From the NCBI GenBank assembly GCA_022778745.1, contig JALFSR010000061.1, positions 1 through 60,248 of the forward strand: a stretch of 60,248 nt of DNA. The letters run 5' to 3'. The DNA comes from Clostridiales bacterium. Lineage in GTDB: Bacteria; Bacillota; Clostridia; Lachnospirales; Lachnospiraceae. How positions within the stretch are numbered: the stretch's first letter is position 1; the number at the start of each line of letters is the position of its first letter. The position numbers were made by a program, and so were the translations under genes. Below, piece by piece: positions 35,594 to 46,672 of the stretch. Below the pieces are notes generated by a model. It did no database searches, was not told where the DNA came from, and saw only the letters and a list, made by a program, of their open reading frames with translations.

Positions 35594-36967
35594 TTACTCC
35601 TTTGCCTGCAAGTATGCCGTAATTTCTTTTAGCTTCATTCCGTTAGATGCTTTAATATATACGACATCGCCCGTTTTTACCTTACTTTTTAAATATGCAG
35701 CAGCACTTTCTTTGCTTTCCATAATCATGACATCGCATGAAGAATGACCCGCCTGCATCGCTTTTCCAATAAATGCTGCATTGCTTCCTACAAGTAGCAT
35801 CTGATCAATCGCTAACTTTGCTGCAAATGCACCAACTTCATAATGGTACTGCGGTGCATTTTCTCCAAGTTCAAACATATCGCCAAGCACTGCAATTTTT
35901 CTTCCAGCAGCTGCATAATTAACTAACACTTCCAAACCTGCCTTCATAGATGCAGGACTTGCATTATAAGTGTCATCAATTACTGTATATCCATCTATTT
36001 CGTATTTTTGCAGACGATTTTGGAATCCTGTGAAAACTTCAAGTTCTTTTGCTGCTGCCTCTACATTTACTCCTACTCTATGTGCTACTGCAAGTGCAGC
36101 TGCTGCATTCAATACATTATGATGACCAAGTACTGAAAGCACTACTGGCACTCTCTTGTCTTCATAGACAAAATCAAACGCATATTTTCCTTCTATTGTC
36201 CGAATATTTTCTGCACGGTAGGCGCACTCTGCACCTGTTCCATAGAGAACATACGGATATCCTGTCAAATCTTTATATTTGACAAGCAATGGATCATCGC
36301 CATTAATAACTAGAAATCCATCTTTATGGAATCCTTTTGTAATTGTATATTTTTCTTTACAAATCTCATCCTGTGTACCAAAATATTCAATATGTGCCAC
36401 TCCAATATTTGTCAGCACTGCAATATCTAAATTTGCCAAATCGGAGATTGTTCCAAGCTCACCTGGAACATTCATTCCAAGTTCCAGCACTGCAATATCA
36501 TCTTCATTTGTCATTTCCGACAACGTAATTGGAAGTCCAACGGAACTATTATAATTTTTACTTGTCTTAAACACTTTTTTCTCTGCTGATAATGCAGTCG
36601 CAATCATCTCTCTTGTTGTTGTCTTTCCAACACTTCCTGTTACACCGACAGCTGGAATATGAATTCGACTTCGGCAAAGACGTCCGATTTCATGCAGTGC
36701 TTCTACTGTATCATCAACGCGAATCCAAGCTTTTTCACTTGTCATTTGCTGATGCTCACTCGTTAATGTCGCTGCACATCCAATTGATAATGCCTGATCA
36801 ATAAAGCGATGTGCATCTACTTTTTCTCCAATAATCGGTACAAAAATATCGTTTCCTTGACTGCTTCTTGAGTCAATACTAATATGTTCAATTACTTGTG
36901 TTTCTTCTCCACAAAGCAATGTTCCATTTACTGCTTCCACAATATCTTTTACAGTAATATTTAACAT
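35594..36967 (-). CDS. murF: UDP-MurNAc-tripeptide:D-Ala-D-Ala ligase
   Basis: Adds D-Ala-D-Ala to the UDP-MurNAc tripeptide in the last cytoplasmic step of peptidoglycan precursor synthesis. 457 residues with the Mur ligase P-loop TGSVGKTTTREM (about 110-121), the middle-domain TNIGVAHIEYFG, and the C-terminal DDTYNASPASM. An SD (AAGGA) precedes the ATG at 36967. It follows murE with a 120-bp gap. Confidence 0.95.
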   Translation of the reverse strand: MLNITVKDIVEAVNGTLLCGEETQVIEHISIDSRSSQGNDIFVPIIGEKVDAHRFIDQALSIGCAATLTSEHQQMTSEKAWIRVDDTVEALHEIGRLCRSRIHIPAVGVTGSVGKTTTREMIATALSAEKKVFKTSKNYNSSVGLPITLSEMTNEDDIAVLELGMNVPGELGTISDLANLDIAVLTNIGVAHIEYFGTQDEICKEKYTITKGFHKDGFLVINGDDPLLVKYKDLTGYPYVLYGTGAECAYRAENIRTIEGKYAFDFVYEDKRVPVVLSVLGHHNVLNAAAALAVAHRVGVNVEAAAKELEVFTGFQNRLQKYEIDGYTVIDDTYNASPASMKAGLEVLVNYAAAGRKIAVLGDMFELGENAPQYHYEVGAFAAKLAIDQMLLVGSNAAFIGKAMQAGHSSCDVMIMESKESAAAYLKSKVKTGDVVYIKASNGMKLKEITAYLQAKE

Positions 36968-37087
36968 AAATTGTTCCTTTCCATATCGTGAACTATTTTA
37001 TTCGATCCCACAACCCACTTCACAACTTACCCATAAGCGTATACTGCACGCATTCTACACTCAGCTTTCCTGCTTAGAGATTTTGTA

Positions 37088-38575
37088 TTATAATACGGAT
37101 TGATTGATCTCTCGTACTATTCGCCTGACAATTTCATGTTCCGAAAAATGTACCCTCTGCCCATTCTGCTCCATATAATCTTCGTGTCCTTTTCCAGCGA
37201 GTACAATCATATCACCTGGCAAAGCATATTTGATACTGTAATAAATCGCATCTTCTCTCGATGGGATAACTATATACTGCCCATTCGTCTGATGCATTCC
37301 CTCAATAATATCTTTTATAATCTCCATCAAAGGTTCTTCTCTCGAATTATCTTCCGTCAAAATTGAAAAATCAGCATACATTCCGCTGATCTTTCCCATT
37401 GCATACCGCCGATATGGAGAACGATTCCCTCCGCATCCAAATATACATACAATTCTCTGCGGTTCATAACTTCGCAGCATTTTTAATAAACTCTCTAAAC
37501 TGACTGCATTATGTGCATAATCAATCATTAAATGATATTTGCTTCCACACGGAATTAATTCTGTACGTCCCTTCACACGAATAGATGCCAGTGCACATTC
37601 CATTGCCAGTTGGCTGCAATTCAAACAACTTGCTGCAGCAATTGCTGCAAGTGCATTGTATGCATTAAACAAACCTGGCATTCCAATCTCACAAGAAAAG
37701 GAACGTCTGCCTTCTAGTTTACAGCGAAGCCCTAAAAATCCTTCTCTTTTTTCCTGTTCTGCAGATGAAAAATAAAAGTCCGTCTTCCATTTCATTCCAA
37801 AATGGAGAAATGGAATCGAATGTCCCTTTTTCACTGCCTCACACGATTCGTCATCATTATTAATAATTCCGATTTTACTTTGAGAAAATAATTGACTCTT
37901 CCAGTATAAATATTCTTCAAAGTTTCGATGTTCTCCTGCTCCGATATGATCCAATGAGATATTTGTAAAAATTCCAACAGCAAACTGAATCCCCCATACA
38001 CGGGACATTTTCAGTCCTTGTGAAGATACTTCCATTACGACATATCTGCATCCTTCATCTGCCATTTGACGCAAAAGCCGATATACTTCATATGCAGGAG
38101 GTGTTGTGTGAACGATAGGAATTTTCTTCTTGCCAATAAAACTTCCCATCGTACCAATCATTCCTGTTCTATGTCCATCTAACTCTAATATCGCTTTTAT
38201 CATATGTGCCGTCGTAGTCTTGCCCTTCGTCCCCGTAATTCCAATAATATCCATCTCTTTATCTGGATGCAGGAAATAATTCGAGGACATACAGGCAAGT
38301 GCTTGACGGCTGTCTTCCACAAGTATCACTGTCATATGCTCAAGCAAAATATCCATTAACTGAACTGGAAGATGTTCTAATACAATGGCTGAAACACCTT
38401 TTTGTTCGGCTTCCTTCAAAAAACGATGTCCATCCGTAATTGTACCAGAAATGCATACAAATGCACAGTTTTGTTTTGTTTTTCTTGAATCATATACAAT
38501 ATCACTGATTGGTATCTCATCTCTTCCTTTTATCACCACGTAAGAAATGCCTTGAAGCAATTCTTTAAGGGTCAT
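37088..38575 (-). CDS. murE: UDP-MurNAc-Ala-Glu: diamino acid ligase MurE
   Basis: Adds the third residue of the stem peptide. 495 residues with the P-loop GTKGKTT (115-121), the substrate region HTTP (157-160), YWKSQLF with the Lys that is carbamylated in this family (about K226), and DNSR at 409-412. The usual meso-diaminopimelate form has DNPR at this spot; the retained Arg suggests diaminopimelate rather than lysine, but the Pro is replaced by Ser. ATG 38575 follows AGGAGG. It lies 61 bp after fhs. Confidence 0.9.
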   Translation of the reverse strand: MTLKELLQGISYVVIKGRDEIPISDIVYDSRKTKQNCAFVCISGTITDGHRFLKEAEQKGVSAIVLEHLPVQLMDILLEHMTVILVEDSRQALACMSSNYFLHPDKEMDIIGITGTKGKTTTAHMIKAILELDGHRTGMIGTMGSFIGKKKIPIVHTTPPAYEVYRLLRQMADEGCRYVVMEVSSQGLKMSRVWGIQFAVGIFTNISLDHIGAGEHRNFEEYLYWKSQLFSQSKIGIINNDDESCEAVKKGHSIPFLHFGMKWKTDFYFSSAEQEKREGFLGLRCKLEGRRSFSCEIGMPGLFNAYNALAAIAAASCLNCSQLAMECALASIRVKGRTELIPCGSKYHLMIDYAHNAVSLESLLKMLRSYEPQRIVCIFGCGGNRSPYRRYAMGKISGMYADFSILTEDNSREEPLMEIIKDIIEGMHQTNGQYIVIPSREDAIYYSIKYALPGDMIVLAGKGHEDYMEQNGQRVHFSEHEIVRRIVREINQSVL

Positions 38576-38636
38576 AACATCCTCCTAATTGGTTCATGAT
38601 AATTAGGAAGCTCTGACAGGATTATAAAGACACATA

Positions 38637-40307
38637 CTAGAATAATCCAGTAATTACTCCATTTTCTGTAACATCAATATTAAATGCTGCTGGTGTTTTT
38701 GGAAGACCTGGCATTGTCATAATATTACCTGTCAATACAACAACAAATCCAGCTCCAGCACTTACATAGACATCACGAATCGTAACCGTAAATCCAGTTG
38801 GACGTCCAAGCTTTGTCTGATCGTCAGACAGAGAATACTGATTCTTTGCCATACATACTGGCAATGTTCCAAATCCTAAATCTTCCAGACGCTTTAATGC
38901 ACGAGATGCTGCTGGTGCATAAGCCACTCCATCTGCTCCATAAATTTCTTTTGCAATTGTCTCTATTTTCTTCTTTAATGGTAAATCCAATTCATAAATT
39001 GGATGGTAATGACTTTCTTTTGTCTCCAATATCTGAAGTACTTTCTGTGCAAGTTCCAGACCGCCTTCGCCGCCCTTTGCCCATACTTGAGAAAGTGCAA
39101 ATTCACATCCACGTTCTTCGCAGAAGTTCTTAATAAATTCATATTCTGCTTCGGTATCTGTAAGGAAAGAATTCAATGTCACAACAACTGGAACGCCAAA
39201 CTTTTGAATATTTTCGATATGTTTCTCTAAGTTTACAATACCTTTTTTTAATGCTTCCAGATTTTCTGTTCCAAGTTCATTCTTTGGAACGCCGCCATTG
39301 TATTTTAATGCCTTTACTGTCGCAACTAATACAACAGCATCTGGCTTTAATTCTGCCATACGGCACTTGATATCCATAAATTTTTCTGCTCCAAGATCTG
39401 CACCAAAACCAGCTTCTGTAACCGCGATTTCACCAAGCTTTAATGCTGTCTTTGTAGCACGTACACTATTACATCCATGTGCAATATTTGCAAATGGTCC
39501 TCCGTGAACGAGTGCTGGAGTATGTTCCAATGTCTGAATAATATTTGGCTGAATTGCGTCTTTTAATAATGCTGCCATCGCTCCAACTGCTTTCAAATCT
39601 TTTGCAGTTACCGGTTCTCCATCCACATTATATGCAACAATAATTCGTCCTAATCTCTCTTTTAAGTCATTCATATCATTGCAGAGACAAAGAATTGCCA
39701 TAATCTCTGATGCAACTGTAATAACAAAATGATCTTCTCTCACATAGCCATCTGCTTTTGCACCAAGACCGACTACTACATTACGAAGAACACGGTCGTT
39801 CATATCAAGACAACGCTTCCATGTAATCTGTCTTGTATCAATACGAAGTTCATTGCCCTGCTGAATATGATTATCAAGCATCGCTGCAAGCAGATTGTTT
39901 GCGGAAGTAATTGCATGGAAATCACCTGTAAAATGTAAGTTTAGATCTTCCATTGGAACAACTTGTGAATATCCGCCGCCTGCTGCTCCTCCTTTAATTC
40001 CAAAACATGGTCCAAGAGATGGCTCACGAAGTGCCAGCCATGTATTTTTTCCAAGCTTGTTCAATGCCTGTGCCAATCCAATACTGATTGTTGTCTTACC
40101 TTCTCCTGCTGGAGTTGGGTTAATTGCTGTTACAAGTACAAGCTTTCCATCTGGGTTGTCTTTTACTCGATCCCATACTTGATCAGAAATTTTTGCCTTA
40201 TACTTTCCGTAAAGCTCCAGATCGTCTTCGGTCAGCCCAAAATTTGCTGCTACATTACGAATATGTTCCATTTTTGCTTCCTGAGCAATTTGAATATCAG
40301 TTTTCAT
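38637..40307 (-). CDS. fhs: Formate-tetrahydrofolate ligase
   Basis: Makes 10-formyl-tetrahydrofolate from formate, ATP and tetrahydrofolate; 556 residues, normal length. The P-loop is TPAGEGKTT (about 67-75), followed by [10 protein letters not shown] and the substrate-binding [20 protein letters not shown] region (in parts). It feeds formyl groups to purine synthesis and to Fmt in this cluster and, in acetogens, to the Wood-Ljungdahl pathway; no other acetogenesis gene is seen here. ATG 40307 follows AGGAGG; the gap to ftsK is 36 bp. Confidence 0.96.
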   Translation of the reverse strand: MKTDIQIAQEAKMEHIRNVAANFGLTEDDLELYGKYKAKISDQVWDRVKDNPDGKLVLVTAINPTPAGEGKTTISIGLAQALNKLGKNTWLALREPSLGPCFGIKGGAAGGGYSQVVPMEDLNLHFTGDFHAITSANNLLAAMLDNHIQQGNELRIDTRQITWKRCLDMNDRVLRNVVVGLGAKADGYVREDHFVITVASEIMAILCLCNDMNDLKERLGRIIVAYNVDGEPVTAKDLKAVGAMAALLKDAIQPNIIQTLEHTPALVHGGPFANIAHGCNSVRATKTALKLGEIAVTEAGFGADLGAEKFMDIKCRMAELKPDAVVLVATVKALKYNGGVPKNELGTENLEALKKGIVNLEKHIENIQKFGVPVVVTLNSFLTDTEAEYEFIKNFCEERGCEFALSQVWAKGGEGGLELAQKVLQILETKESHYHPIYELDLPLKKKIETIAKEIYGADGVAYAPAASRALKRLEDLGFGTLPVCMAKNQYSLSDDQTKLGRPTGFTVTIRDVYVSAGAGFVVVLTGNIMTMPGLPKTPAAFNIDVTENGVITGLF

Positions 40308-40343
40308 CTTTACCTCCTATTTGCCGTACTTTACACAGCATCT

Positions 40344-43064
40344 TTAAATTTTGTGAATCATTTCTTCAAATTCCTGCATAGTCATTAAAATCTTACGAGG
40401 CTTTGTACCCTCATCTTGTCCAACAACACCTGCATCTTCCAGCTGCTGGACAATTCGTGCCGCACGATTGAATCCTATCTTAAACATTCTTTGGAGCATT
40501 CCAATCGAAGCTTTTTCTTTTTCAATAAGGAATCTGCCCGCTGCTTCAAAATATTCATCTCTCTCTGCTGCATTTGTAATCGATTCTGCTGTCTGATTCA
40601 CCGTCATATCTAACTGTTCGTTTTGTTCCCTTCCGTCTACATTAATCTGTTCTGACAAAAAACTTACTACTTTAGATACTTCTGCATCTGAGACAAATGC
40701 ACCCTGCACACGCTCTGGCTTTTGATAGCCAGATGGATAAAACAGCATATCCCCTCTTCCAAGCAGCTTTTCTGCTCCATTCATATCAATAATCGTTCGA
40801 GAATCGACACCAGAAGAAACAGCAAATGCAATACGTGACGGCACATTTGCTTTGATTAGACCAGTTACAACATTGACAGACGGACGCTGCGTTGCAATGA
40901 CAAGATGAATGCCTGCCGCACGTGCCATCTGTGCCAGACGACAAATTGCATCCTCCACTTCTGCAGGTGCAACCATCATCAAATCTGCCAGTTCATCAAC
41001 AATAATCACAATCTGAGGTAATTTCTTTGGTTTTTCTATCCCTTCTATCTCAGGCATCCGCTCAATCACCTGATTGTATCCTCGTCGATCTCTGACATTG
41101 TATTCTGCAAATTTATGATAACGTTCCGTCATCTCAGCTACTGCCCAGTTTAATGCACCTGCTGCTTTCTTCGGTTCTGTTACAACCGGAATCATTAGAT
41201 GCGGAATTCCATTATATACACTAAGCTCTACCACCTTTGGATCAATCATAATTAATTTTACTTCGGATGGTTTTGCTTTATACAGAATACTCATAATTAA
41301 TGTGTTAATACAGACAGATTTTCCAGAACCAGTCGCACCTGCAATCAAAAGATGCGGCATCTGCGCAATATCGGCTATGATTGGATTACCAGCTATATTT
41401 TTTCCAACTGCAAATGCAACTTTTGATGGGTGTGCTAAAAACTCCTGACTTTCCAATAATTCTCTTAGCATCACTGTCTGATTTTCCTTATTTGGAACTT
41501 CAATTCCAATCGCTGCCTTTCCTGGAATTGGTGCTTCCATACGAATGTCTGCAGCTGCCAAATTCAGCTTAATATCATCTGTGAGCGACACAATCTTACT
41601 TACTTTTACTCCCTGTTCTGGATGGAGCTCATATCTAGTAACCGCTGGTCCGCAGCTGATATTCGTAACAGTAACTCCAACACCAAAATTCTGCAATGTC
41701 TGCTGCAGTTTCATCGCTGTATTACGCAGCTCTTGTTCCTTATTTTTCTGTGCCATACTTCCCTTTATTGTTCTAAGCAGAGAGAGTGGAGGAAACGTAT
41801 ATTCCTTTGGCAACACAGACTCCGTCTTTTGTATCGAATCTGCCGACTTTTTCTCTTTTTGTACTGTTTTTTGATTTGACAACTGCTTTTGCTGTTCGGA
41901 TAACTTTTTGTTATTTTCAAGTGACGACTGCATTGTATTTCCTTGTTGTGTCGTCGGAACGCTGTTAAGATCGACTGTGATTACTTTACCTGATGCTGTC
42001 TTTAATGTACGCATCTGAGCATTCGGATCTGTTCCTTCCACAGAAAACGATGGCTTTTTGCGAATCGTTCTCGGTTTTTTTCTCTGTTCTTCCTCTATTT
42101 TTGGATCTTTTGCCGTCTGGCGGCGCAGTGGAAAATCTGGTCCAGTCTCTTCCAAATCAGCGCTTTGATGACGCCTTGCATTCCATGGAATGTCAATTGT
42201 GATTTCTTTTTGTACATTATCTTTTAATATTGGCTGAACATCTGGCTCTTCTGCGCCCAATGATACATCTGTAATTCCTCGAATTGGAATATCATTAATC
42301 GAAATTTTTGGCTGCAGTACTGAATCAAACGGTAACGCAGACTTTGAATAAGCAGCCGAACCATTCTTTTCTTCCTGACCCCTTGTCTGCTTCTTTTGTG
42401 TCAGTTTTTCCTTTTGTTTATTCATACCTGACTTAACTGTAGAGTATGCCTGCTTTGAGCTTTGTCCAAGCAAATGCATCAGTGAACGCTCTGTAATAAT
42501 TACTGTGCCAATCGCCGCCATCGAAGCCATAATCACATAACTGCCGATCTGCCCTAACCACGGCTGGAATATTCCAATAATAAGTTTCCCAAATATTCCT
42601 CCGCCATTTTTTACTTCGGTTGAAAAAATCAGCTGAAATATTCCTAAAAGTGCGATCAGACAAAGAAAACCTCCAAATAGCTTTTGGCGAAGCCTTCGAT
42701 CGCCTTGATTTGATAAAACAAAACAGACTGTCAAAAATAGAAGTGGAGAAACGATATATCCAACATTTCCAAATATAGAAAATATCAGTTTATGCAGCCA
42801 CCAGATCGATGATGATTCATTTGAAAAACAACTAATTAGAATCAATACACTAACTGCAAATGTAACGATAACTGTAATTTCTCTTTTCAAAGGAAAGCTG
42901 CTATTCTCCTTAACAGTTTGTTTATGAGAAGCTGCTTTTTTCTTAGTCTGAGAAGTCTTTGCACGAGATGCAGTGCGAGAAGTAGTCTGAGAAGTCTTTT
43001 TTTGATTGTTTTGTTTTTTTGTATGTAATACAGTATGGTTTGCCGTCTTTTTTGACACTGCCAT
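40344..43064 (-). CDS. ftsK: DNA translocase FtsK/SpoIIIE
   Basis: Septal DNA pump of 906 residues that clears chromosomes from the division site or, in spore formers, moves DNA into the forespore. A basic N-terminus is followed by four predicted membrane segments (about 50-190), a charged Gln/Lys-rich linker, the motor with Walker A GATGSGKSVCI, Walker B IVIIVDELADL and ATQRPSV, and a C-terminal winged-helix gamma domain (KASIGMLQRMFKIGFNRAARI). ATG 43064 has GGAGGAG upstream; the frame is open to 43136. It is divergent from tepA, as in the Bacillus ymfB-spoIIIE neighbourhood. Confidence 0.94.
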   Translation of the reverse strand: MAVSKKTANHTVLHTKKQNNQKKTSQTTSRTASRAKTSQTKKKAASHKQTVKENSSFPLKREITVIVTFAVSVLILISCFSNESSSIWWLHKLIFSIFGNVGYIVSPLLFLTVCFVLSNQGDRRLRQKLFGGFLCLIALLGIFQLIFSTEVKNGGGIFGKLIIGIFQPWLGQIGSYVIMASMAAIGTVIITERSLMHLLGQSSKQAYSTVKSGMNKQKEKLTQKKQTRGQEEKNGSAAYSKSALPFDSVLQPKISINDIPIRGITDVSLGAEEPDVQPILKDNVQKEITIDIPWNARRHQSADLEETGPDFPLRRQTAKDPKIEEEQRKKPRTIRKKPSFSVEGTDPNAQMRTLKTASGKVITVDLNSVPTTQQGNTMQSSLENNKKLSEQQKQLSNQKTVQKEKKSADSIQKTESVLPKEYTFPPLSLLRTIKGSMAQKNKEQELRNTAMKLQQTLQNFGVGVTVTNISCGPAVTRYELHPEQGVKVSKIVSLTDDIKLNLAAADIRMEAPIPGKAAIGIEVPNKENQTVMLRELLESQEFLAHPSKVAFAVGKNIAGNPIIADIAQMPHLLIAGATGSGKSVCINTLIMSILYKAKPSEVKLIMIDPKVVELSVYNGIPHLMIPVVTEPKKAAGALNWAVAEMTERYHKFAEYNVRDRRGYNQVIERMPEIEGIEKPKKLPQIVIIVDELADLMMVAPAEVEDAICRLAQMARAAGIHLVIATQRPSVNVVTGLIKANVPSRIAFAVSSGVDSRTIIDMNGAEKLLGRGDMLFYPSGYQKPERVQGAFVSDAEVSKVVSFLSEQINVDGREQNEQLDMTVNQTAESITNAAERDEYFEAAGRFLIEKEKASIGMLQRMFKIGFNRAARIVQQLEDAGVVGQDEGTKPRKILMTMQEFEEMIHKI

Positions 43065-43136
43065 TTCTTTCTTCTCCTCCTTTTCTGTGCAATTACTTAA
43101 TATAACAACGGTCATTATAGCATATTCTTTCACCAT

Positions 43137-43411
43137 TGTGAAGCAAGAATATTATTATATTCCCATTTTAGAACATGTGTTCTTAATTGTCAAGTGCTTC
43201 TTTTCATTTTTTCTACATAAATTCCTTAAACTTTGAAATACTAGAGTCAGAAGGTCATATTCTTACATCTGTATGAAAATAGAGTTAAAACAAATGATAT
43301 TTTTCCTTCAACAAGATACCTATGAATTGTTACACAGTTCATGATTTTGGTATCCTAAAAATATATAATTTTAAAACTTGCACAATAAATTTAAGAAAGG
43401 ACTATTTGATT
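43137..43411. other. Divergent promoter region of ftsK and tepA
   Basis: AT-rich gap with the promoters of both genes, which I could not place with confidence. Positions about 43243-43292 (GAGTCAGAAGGTCAT...GTATGAAAATAGAGTTAAAAC) loosely resemble the inner part of the repeat at 14887-14945 and may be a degraded copy. Confidence 0.4.
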
Positions 43412-44167
43412 ATGACAAACAACCATTCCATTCCATCTGATTTAGTGCAGCAGCAATCTATTTTAGACAGTGCACCCTCTTCTCCTTCTTCGGAAGGGCA
43501 TAAACAAACAAAACGTGCAGATCAGATTCGCGAAGAAGGACAATGTATATTAGAAGACAATCCAAATCATTATACAATTCATTTATTAAGTATTATTGGT
43601 GAAGTAGAGGGGCATGAATGCCTTGCTAACAACTTAAAATCTACAAAATATGAACATGTTCTTCCTCAGCTTGCCGCTATCGAAGACAATAATCATATTC
43701 AGGGTTTACTTATACTTATCAACACTGTTGGAGGAGATGTGGAGGCGGGACTTGCTATTGCAGAGATGATCGCTTCTTTAAGCATTCCAACCGTTTCTCT
43801 TGTACTTGGTGGAAGCCACTCAATTGGCGTCCCTCTCGCAGTAAGTACAAATCATTCTTTTATCGTACCGACTGCCACAATGATGATTCATCCTGTCCGC
43901 ATGAACGGTACAATTATCGGAGTACGTCAAAGTTATGATTATTTTAAGCGAATCCAAGACCGTATTGTCGGATTTATCACAAGGCATTGCAAAATATCTG
44001 AAAAACGAGTATTGGAATTAATGACTGATACAGCTACATTGACAAGAGATGTTGGCTCCATTCTTGTCGGAGAACAGGCAGTAGCGGAGGGAATTATTGA
44101 TGAAATCGGAGGAATCAAAGAAGCACTTCATTATCTTTATTCACAAATTGACTCCAATTTTTCATAA
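43412..44167 (+). CDS. tepA: ClpP-class serine protease TepA (translocation-enhancing protein)
   Basis: 251-residue ClpP/crotonase-fold protein. The catalytic Ser is in GGSHSIGVPLAV (G-x-S form), the His in MMIHPVRMNG and a likely Asp in the C-terminal part, so it is probably active. The N-terminal 45 residues are polar and variable. In Bacillus the orthologue next to spoIIIE aids protein export, perhaps by degrading jammed translocation products. ATG 43412 follows AAAGGA by 10 nt; the upstream in-frame ATG at 43322 has no ribosome site. It shares a terminator with the convergent metH. Confidence 0.87.
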   Translation: MTNNHSIPSDLVQQQSILDSAPSSPSSEGHKQTKRADQIREEGQCILEDNPNHYTIHLLSIIGEVEGHECLANNLKSTKYEHVLPQLAAIEDNNHIQGLLILINTVGGDVEAGLAIAEMIASLSIPTVSLVLGGSHSIGVPLAVSTNHSFIVPTATMMIHPVRMNGTIIGVRQSYDYFKRIQDRIVGFITRHCKISEKRVLELMTDTATLTRDVGSILVGEQAVAEGIIDEIGGIKEALHYLYSQIDSNFS

Positions 44168-44209
44168 ATAAACAAAATAAAAGTACTTCGTTATGATTTA
44201 TGGGTAAAG

Positions 44210-44263
44210 AAAAACCACAGTTTCCGCAATTCATTCGCAATAATCGCTGACTCTGTGGTTTTT
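44210..44263. terminator. Shared terminator of tepA and metH
   Basis: AAAAACCACAG (44210-44220) and CTGTGGTTTTT (44253-44263), with a weaker inner pairing. A/T runs on both sides suit termination from both directions; the metH stop codon is 5 nt away. Confidence 0.8.
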
Positions 44264-44267
44264 ATTA

Positions 44268-46652
44268 TTATACTAAAATTTCTTGTGCATAATGTACAGT
44301 TGCCATTGCATCTTTTGCATAACAGTCTGCACCGATTGACTTCGCATATTCTGGAGTTAAAACTGCTCCTCCAACGACAACTTTTGTATCTGGTTTTCTT
44401 TTTCTAATCAATTGAATCGTCTCTTTCATATTCACAACAGTTGTAGTCATCAATGCACTTAGCCCAACTAATCGAACTTTTTCCTTTAATGCTGTCTCTA
44501 CAATGACTTCTGCAGGCACGTCTTTTCCAAGATCAATGACGTCATAACTATAGTTTTCCAACAATACTTTTACAATATTTTTGCCGATATCGTGAATATC
44601 CCCTTTTACTGTCGCAAGAATAATTTTTCCTTTTTTCTCCTGTACTTGTCCTGACTTTGCAAACTGTTTTTTAATTACTTCGAATGCTGTCTTTGCCGCT
44701 TCTGCACTCATTAAAAGCTGCGGTAAGAAAACAGTTCCCTTTTCGAATCCTTTTCCGACACGGTCTAACGCTGGAATCAATTCTTCATTAATAATATCCA
44801 ACGCTTCTTTGTTTTGGATCAATTGTGCTGTTAATTCTCCTGCCCGTTCTTTCAATCCTTTTTCAATTGACTGTGCCAATATCATATCAGTCTTTGCGGA
44901 AACTGGCGCAGAGACAGATGCCTGATTTGCATAATGGGCAATATAATCTGAACATTGTGCATCGAGATTTGATAATGCTTTAAATGCATAATAAGAACGC
45001 ATCATCGCATCCGAATTTGGATTAATAATTCCGCAGCTCAGACCATTTTGCATTGCCATTGTGTAAAAATTAGAATTTACAATTTCTCTTTGCGGAAGAC
45101 CAAATGAAATATTTGATATACCTAAAATAGTCTTTCCATTATAATCATCCCGAATTCTGCGTAATGTCTCCAATGTGACAAGTGCGGAACTGCTGTCGGA
45201 ACTGATTGTCATTGCTAATGCATCAATGACAATATCTTTTTTCTCAATTCCATAACTTTGAGCCGTCTGATAAATTTTTTCTGCAACTGCGACGCGCCCC
45301 TCAACCGTATCTGGAATACCATTTTCATCCAAAGCAAGACCAACAACAACACCGCCATATTTTTTCACAAGAGGAAAAACTGCATCCATTACTTCTTTTT
45401 TTCCATTCACAGAATTAATCATTGGCTTTCCATTATAAATACGCATCGCACGTTCCATTGCTTCAAAATTAGAAGTATCAATCTGAAGTGGGAGATCAAG
45501 AATACTTTGCAGTTCTTTTACGACCTCTTCCATCATAGCAACTTCATCAATCTCAGGAAGTCCTACATTAACATCCAAAATATGAGCACCTTTTTCCTGT
45601 TGTGTTAATCCTTCATTTAAAATATATTCCAAATTATGGTCACGAAGTGCCTGCTTAAATTTTGATTTTCCTGTTGGATTAATTCTCTCTCCAATGATTA
45701 CTGGTTTTTTTCCGATCACAACTGCCTGTGAATACGAAGATACAACTGTGCGGTCCTTCTTTTCAATCGGAAGCGGAGAAATTGTATGACATCGGTCAAC
45801 TAACGCACGAATATGGCTTGGTGTCGTTCCACAACAACCTCCAAGCAGCCATGCTCCCATATTTGCAATTTCTTCCATCGTATCTGTAAACTGTTTCGGT
45901 GTAACATCAAACACCGTTTTTCCATTTTCACTTCGAGGAAGACCAGCATTTGGATTTACAATAACAGGAATCGAAGCATATTTTAATAACTGTTCACAAA
46001 TTCCCTTCATCTGCACAGGACCTAATCCACAATTAATACCAAGCGCATCTACGCCAAGTCCTTCCAAAAGAGCTACCGTTGATTCCGTATTCCCCCCTGT
46101 CAAAAGTTTTCCATTCTCTCCATAAATTGTCGTTACAAATACTGGCAAATCACAGCTTTCTTTTGCTGCAAGCACCGCTGCCTTCGCCTCATAACTGTCA
46201 CTCATCGTCTCAATTAAAATCAAGTCAACGCCACAAGCAACACCAATTTGAATTACTTCTTTAAAGATTGTACACGCATCTTCAAAATCTAAATCTCCCA
46301 TCGGCTTTAACAGCTTTCCAGTTGGCCCAATATCAAGTGCAATATAACGCTGCTTTCCTCCTATTTCCTCTACTGCCTTCTTTGCATTATCAATTGCTAC
46401 TGTTACAATTTCTTTTAAACAATAAGCTCCGCCTTCTGGAAACTTTAAACGGTTCGCACCAAATGTATTTGTCTTTAAAATATCTGCTCCTGCTGTCAAA
46501 TAATTTTTATGTAATGTTACAATCTTATCACGATGTTCGATGTTCCAGACTTCTGGCAATTCCCCTGCCTTTAGCCCCTGCTCCTGCAGAATCGTACCCG
46601 TTCCTCCATCAAAAAATATCAATTCTTTTCCAAGCTTTTCTCGTATTGTCAT
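44268..46652 (-). CDS. metH: Cobalamin-dependent methionine synthase, without activation domain
   Basis: Methylates homocysteine with methyl-tetrahydrofolate through B12. Domains: homocysteine methyltransferase with zinc cysteines in GINCGLG and GGCCGTTP (1 to about 290), the pterin-binding TIM barrel (about 320-590, GERINPTGK start), a cap region, and the B12-binding domain with DIHDIGKNIV (D-x-H-x2-G, His ligand to cobalt) up to residue 794. The C-terminal reactivation domain of the 1,200-residue E. coli enzyme is absent and is encoded by the next gene upstream. ATG 46652 has GGGAG upstream; the frame is open to 46670. Confidence 0.93.
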   Translation of the reverse strand: MTIREKLGKELIFFDGGTGTILQEQGLKAGELPEVWNIEHRDKIVTLHKNYLTAGADILKTNTFGANRLKFPEGGAYCLKEIVTVAIDNAKKAVEEIGGKQRYIALDIGPTGKLLKPMGDLDFEDACTIFKEVIQIGVACGVDLILIETMSDSYEAKAAVLAAKESCDLPVFVTTIYGENGKLLTGGNTESTVALLEGLGVDALGINCGLGPVQMKGICEQLLKYASIPVIVNPNAGLPRSENGKTVFDVTPKQFTDTMEEIANMGAWLLGGCCGTTPSHIRALVDRCHTISPLPIEKKDRTVVSSYSQAVVIGKKPVIIGERINPTGKSKFKQALRDHNLEYILNEGLTQQEKGAHILDVNVGLPEIDEVAMMEEVVKELQSILDLPLQIDTSNFEAMERAMRIYNGKPMINSVNGKKEVMDAVFPLVKKYGGVVVGLALDENGIPDTVEGRVAVAEKIYQTAQSYGIEKKDIVIDALAMTISSDSSSALVTLETLRRIRDDYNGKTILGISNISFGLPQREIVNSNFYTMAMQNGLSCGIINPNSDAMMRSYYAFKALSNLDAQCSDYIAHYANQASVSAPVSAKTDMILAQSIEKGLKERAGELTAQLIQNKEALDIINEELIPALDRVGKGFEKGTVFLPQLLMSAEAAKTAFEVIKKQFAKSGQVQEKKGKIILATVKGDIHDIGKNIVKVLLENYSYDVIDLGKDVPAEVIVETALKEKVRLVGLSALMTTTVVNMKETIQLIRKRKPDTKVVVGGAVLTPEYAKSIGADCYAKDAMATVHYAQEILV

Positions 46653-46672
46653 GAAAATCTCCCTTCTCACGT

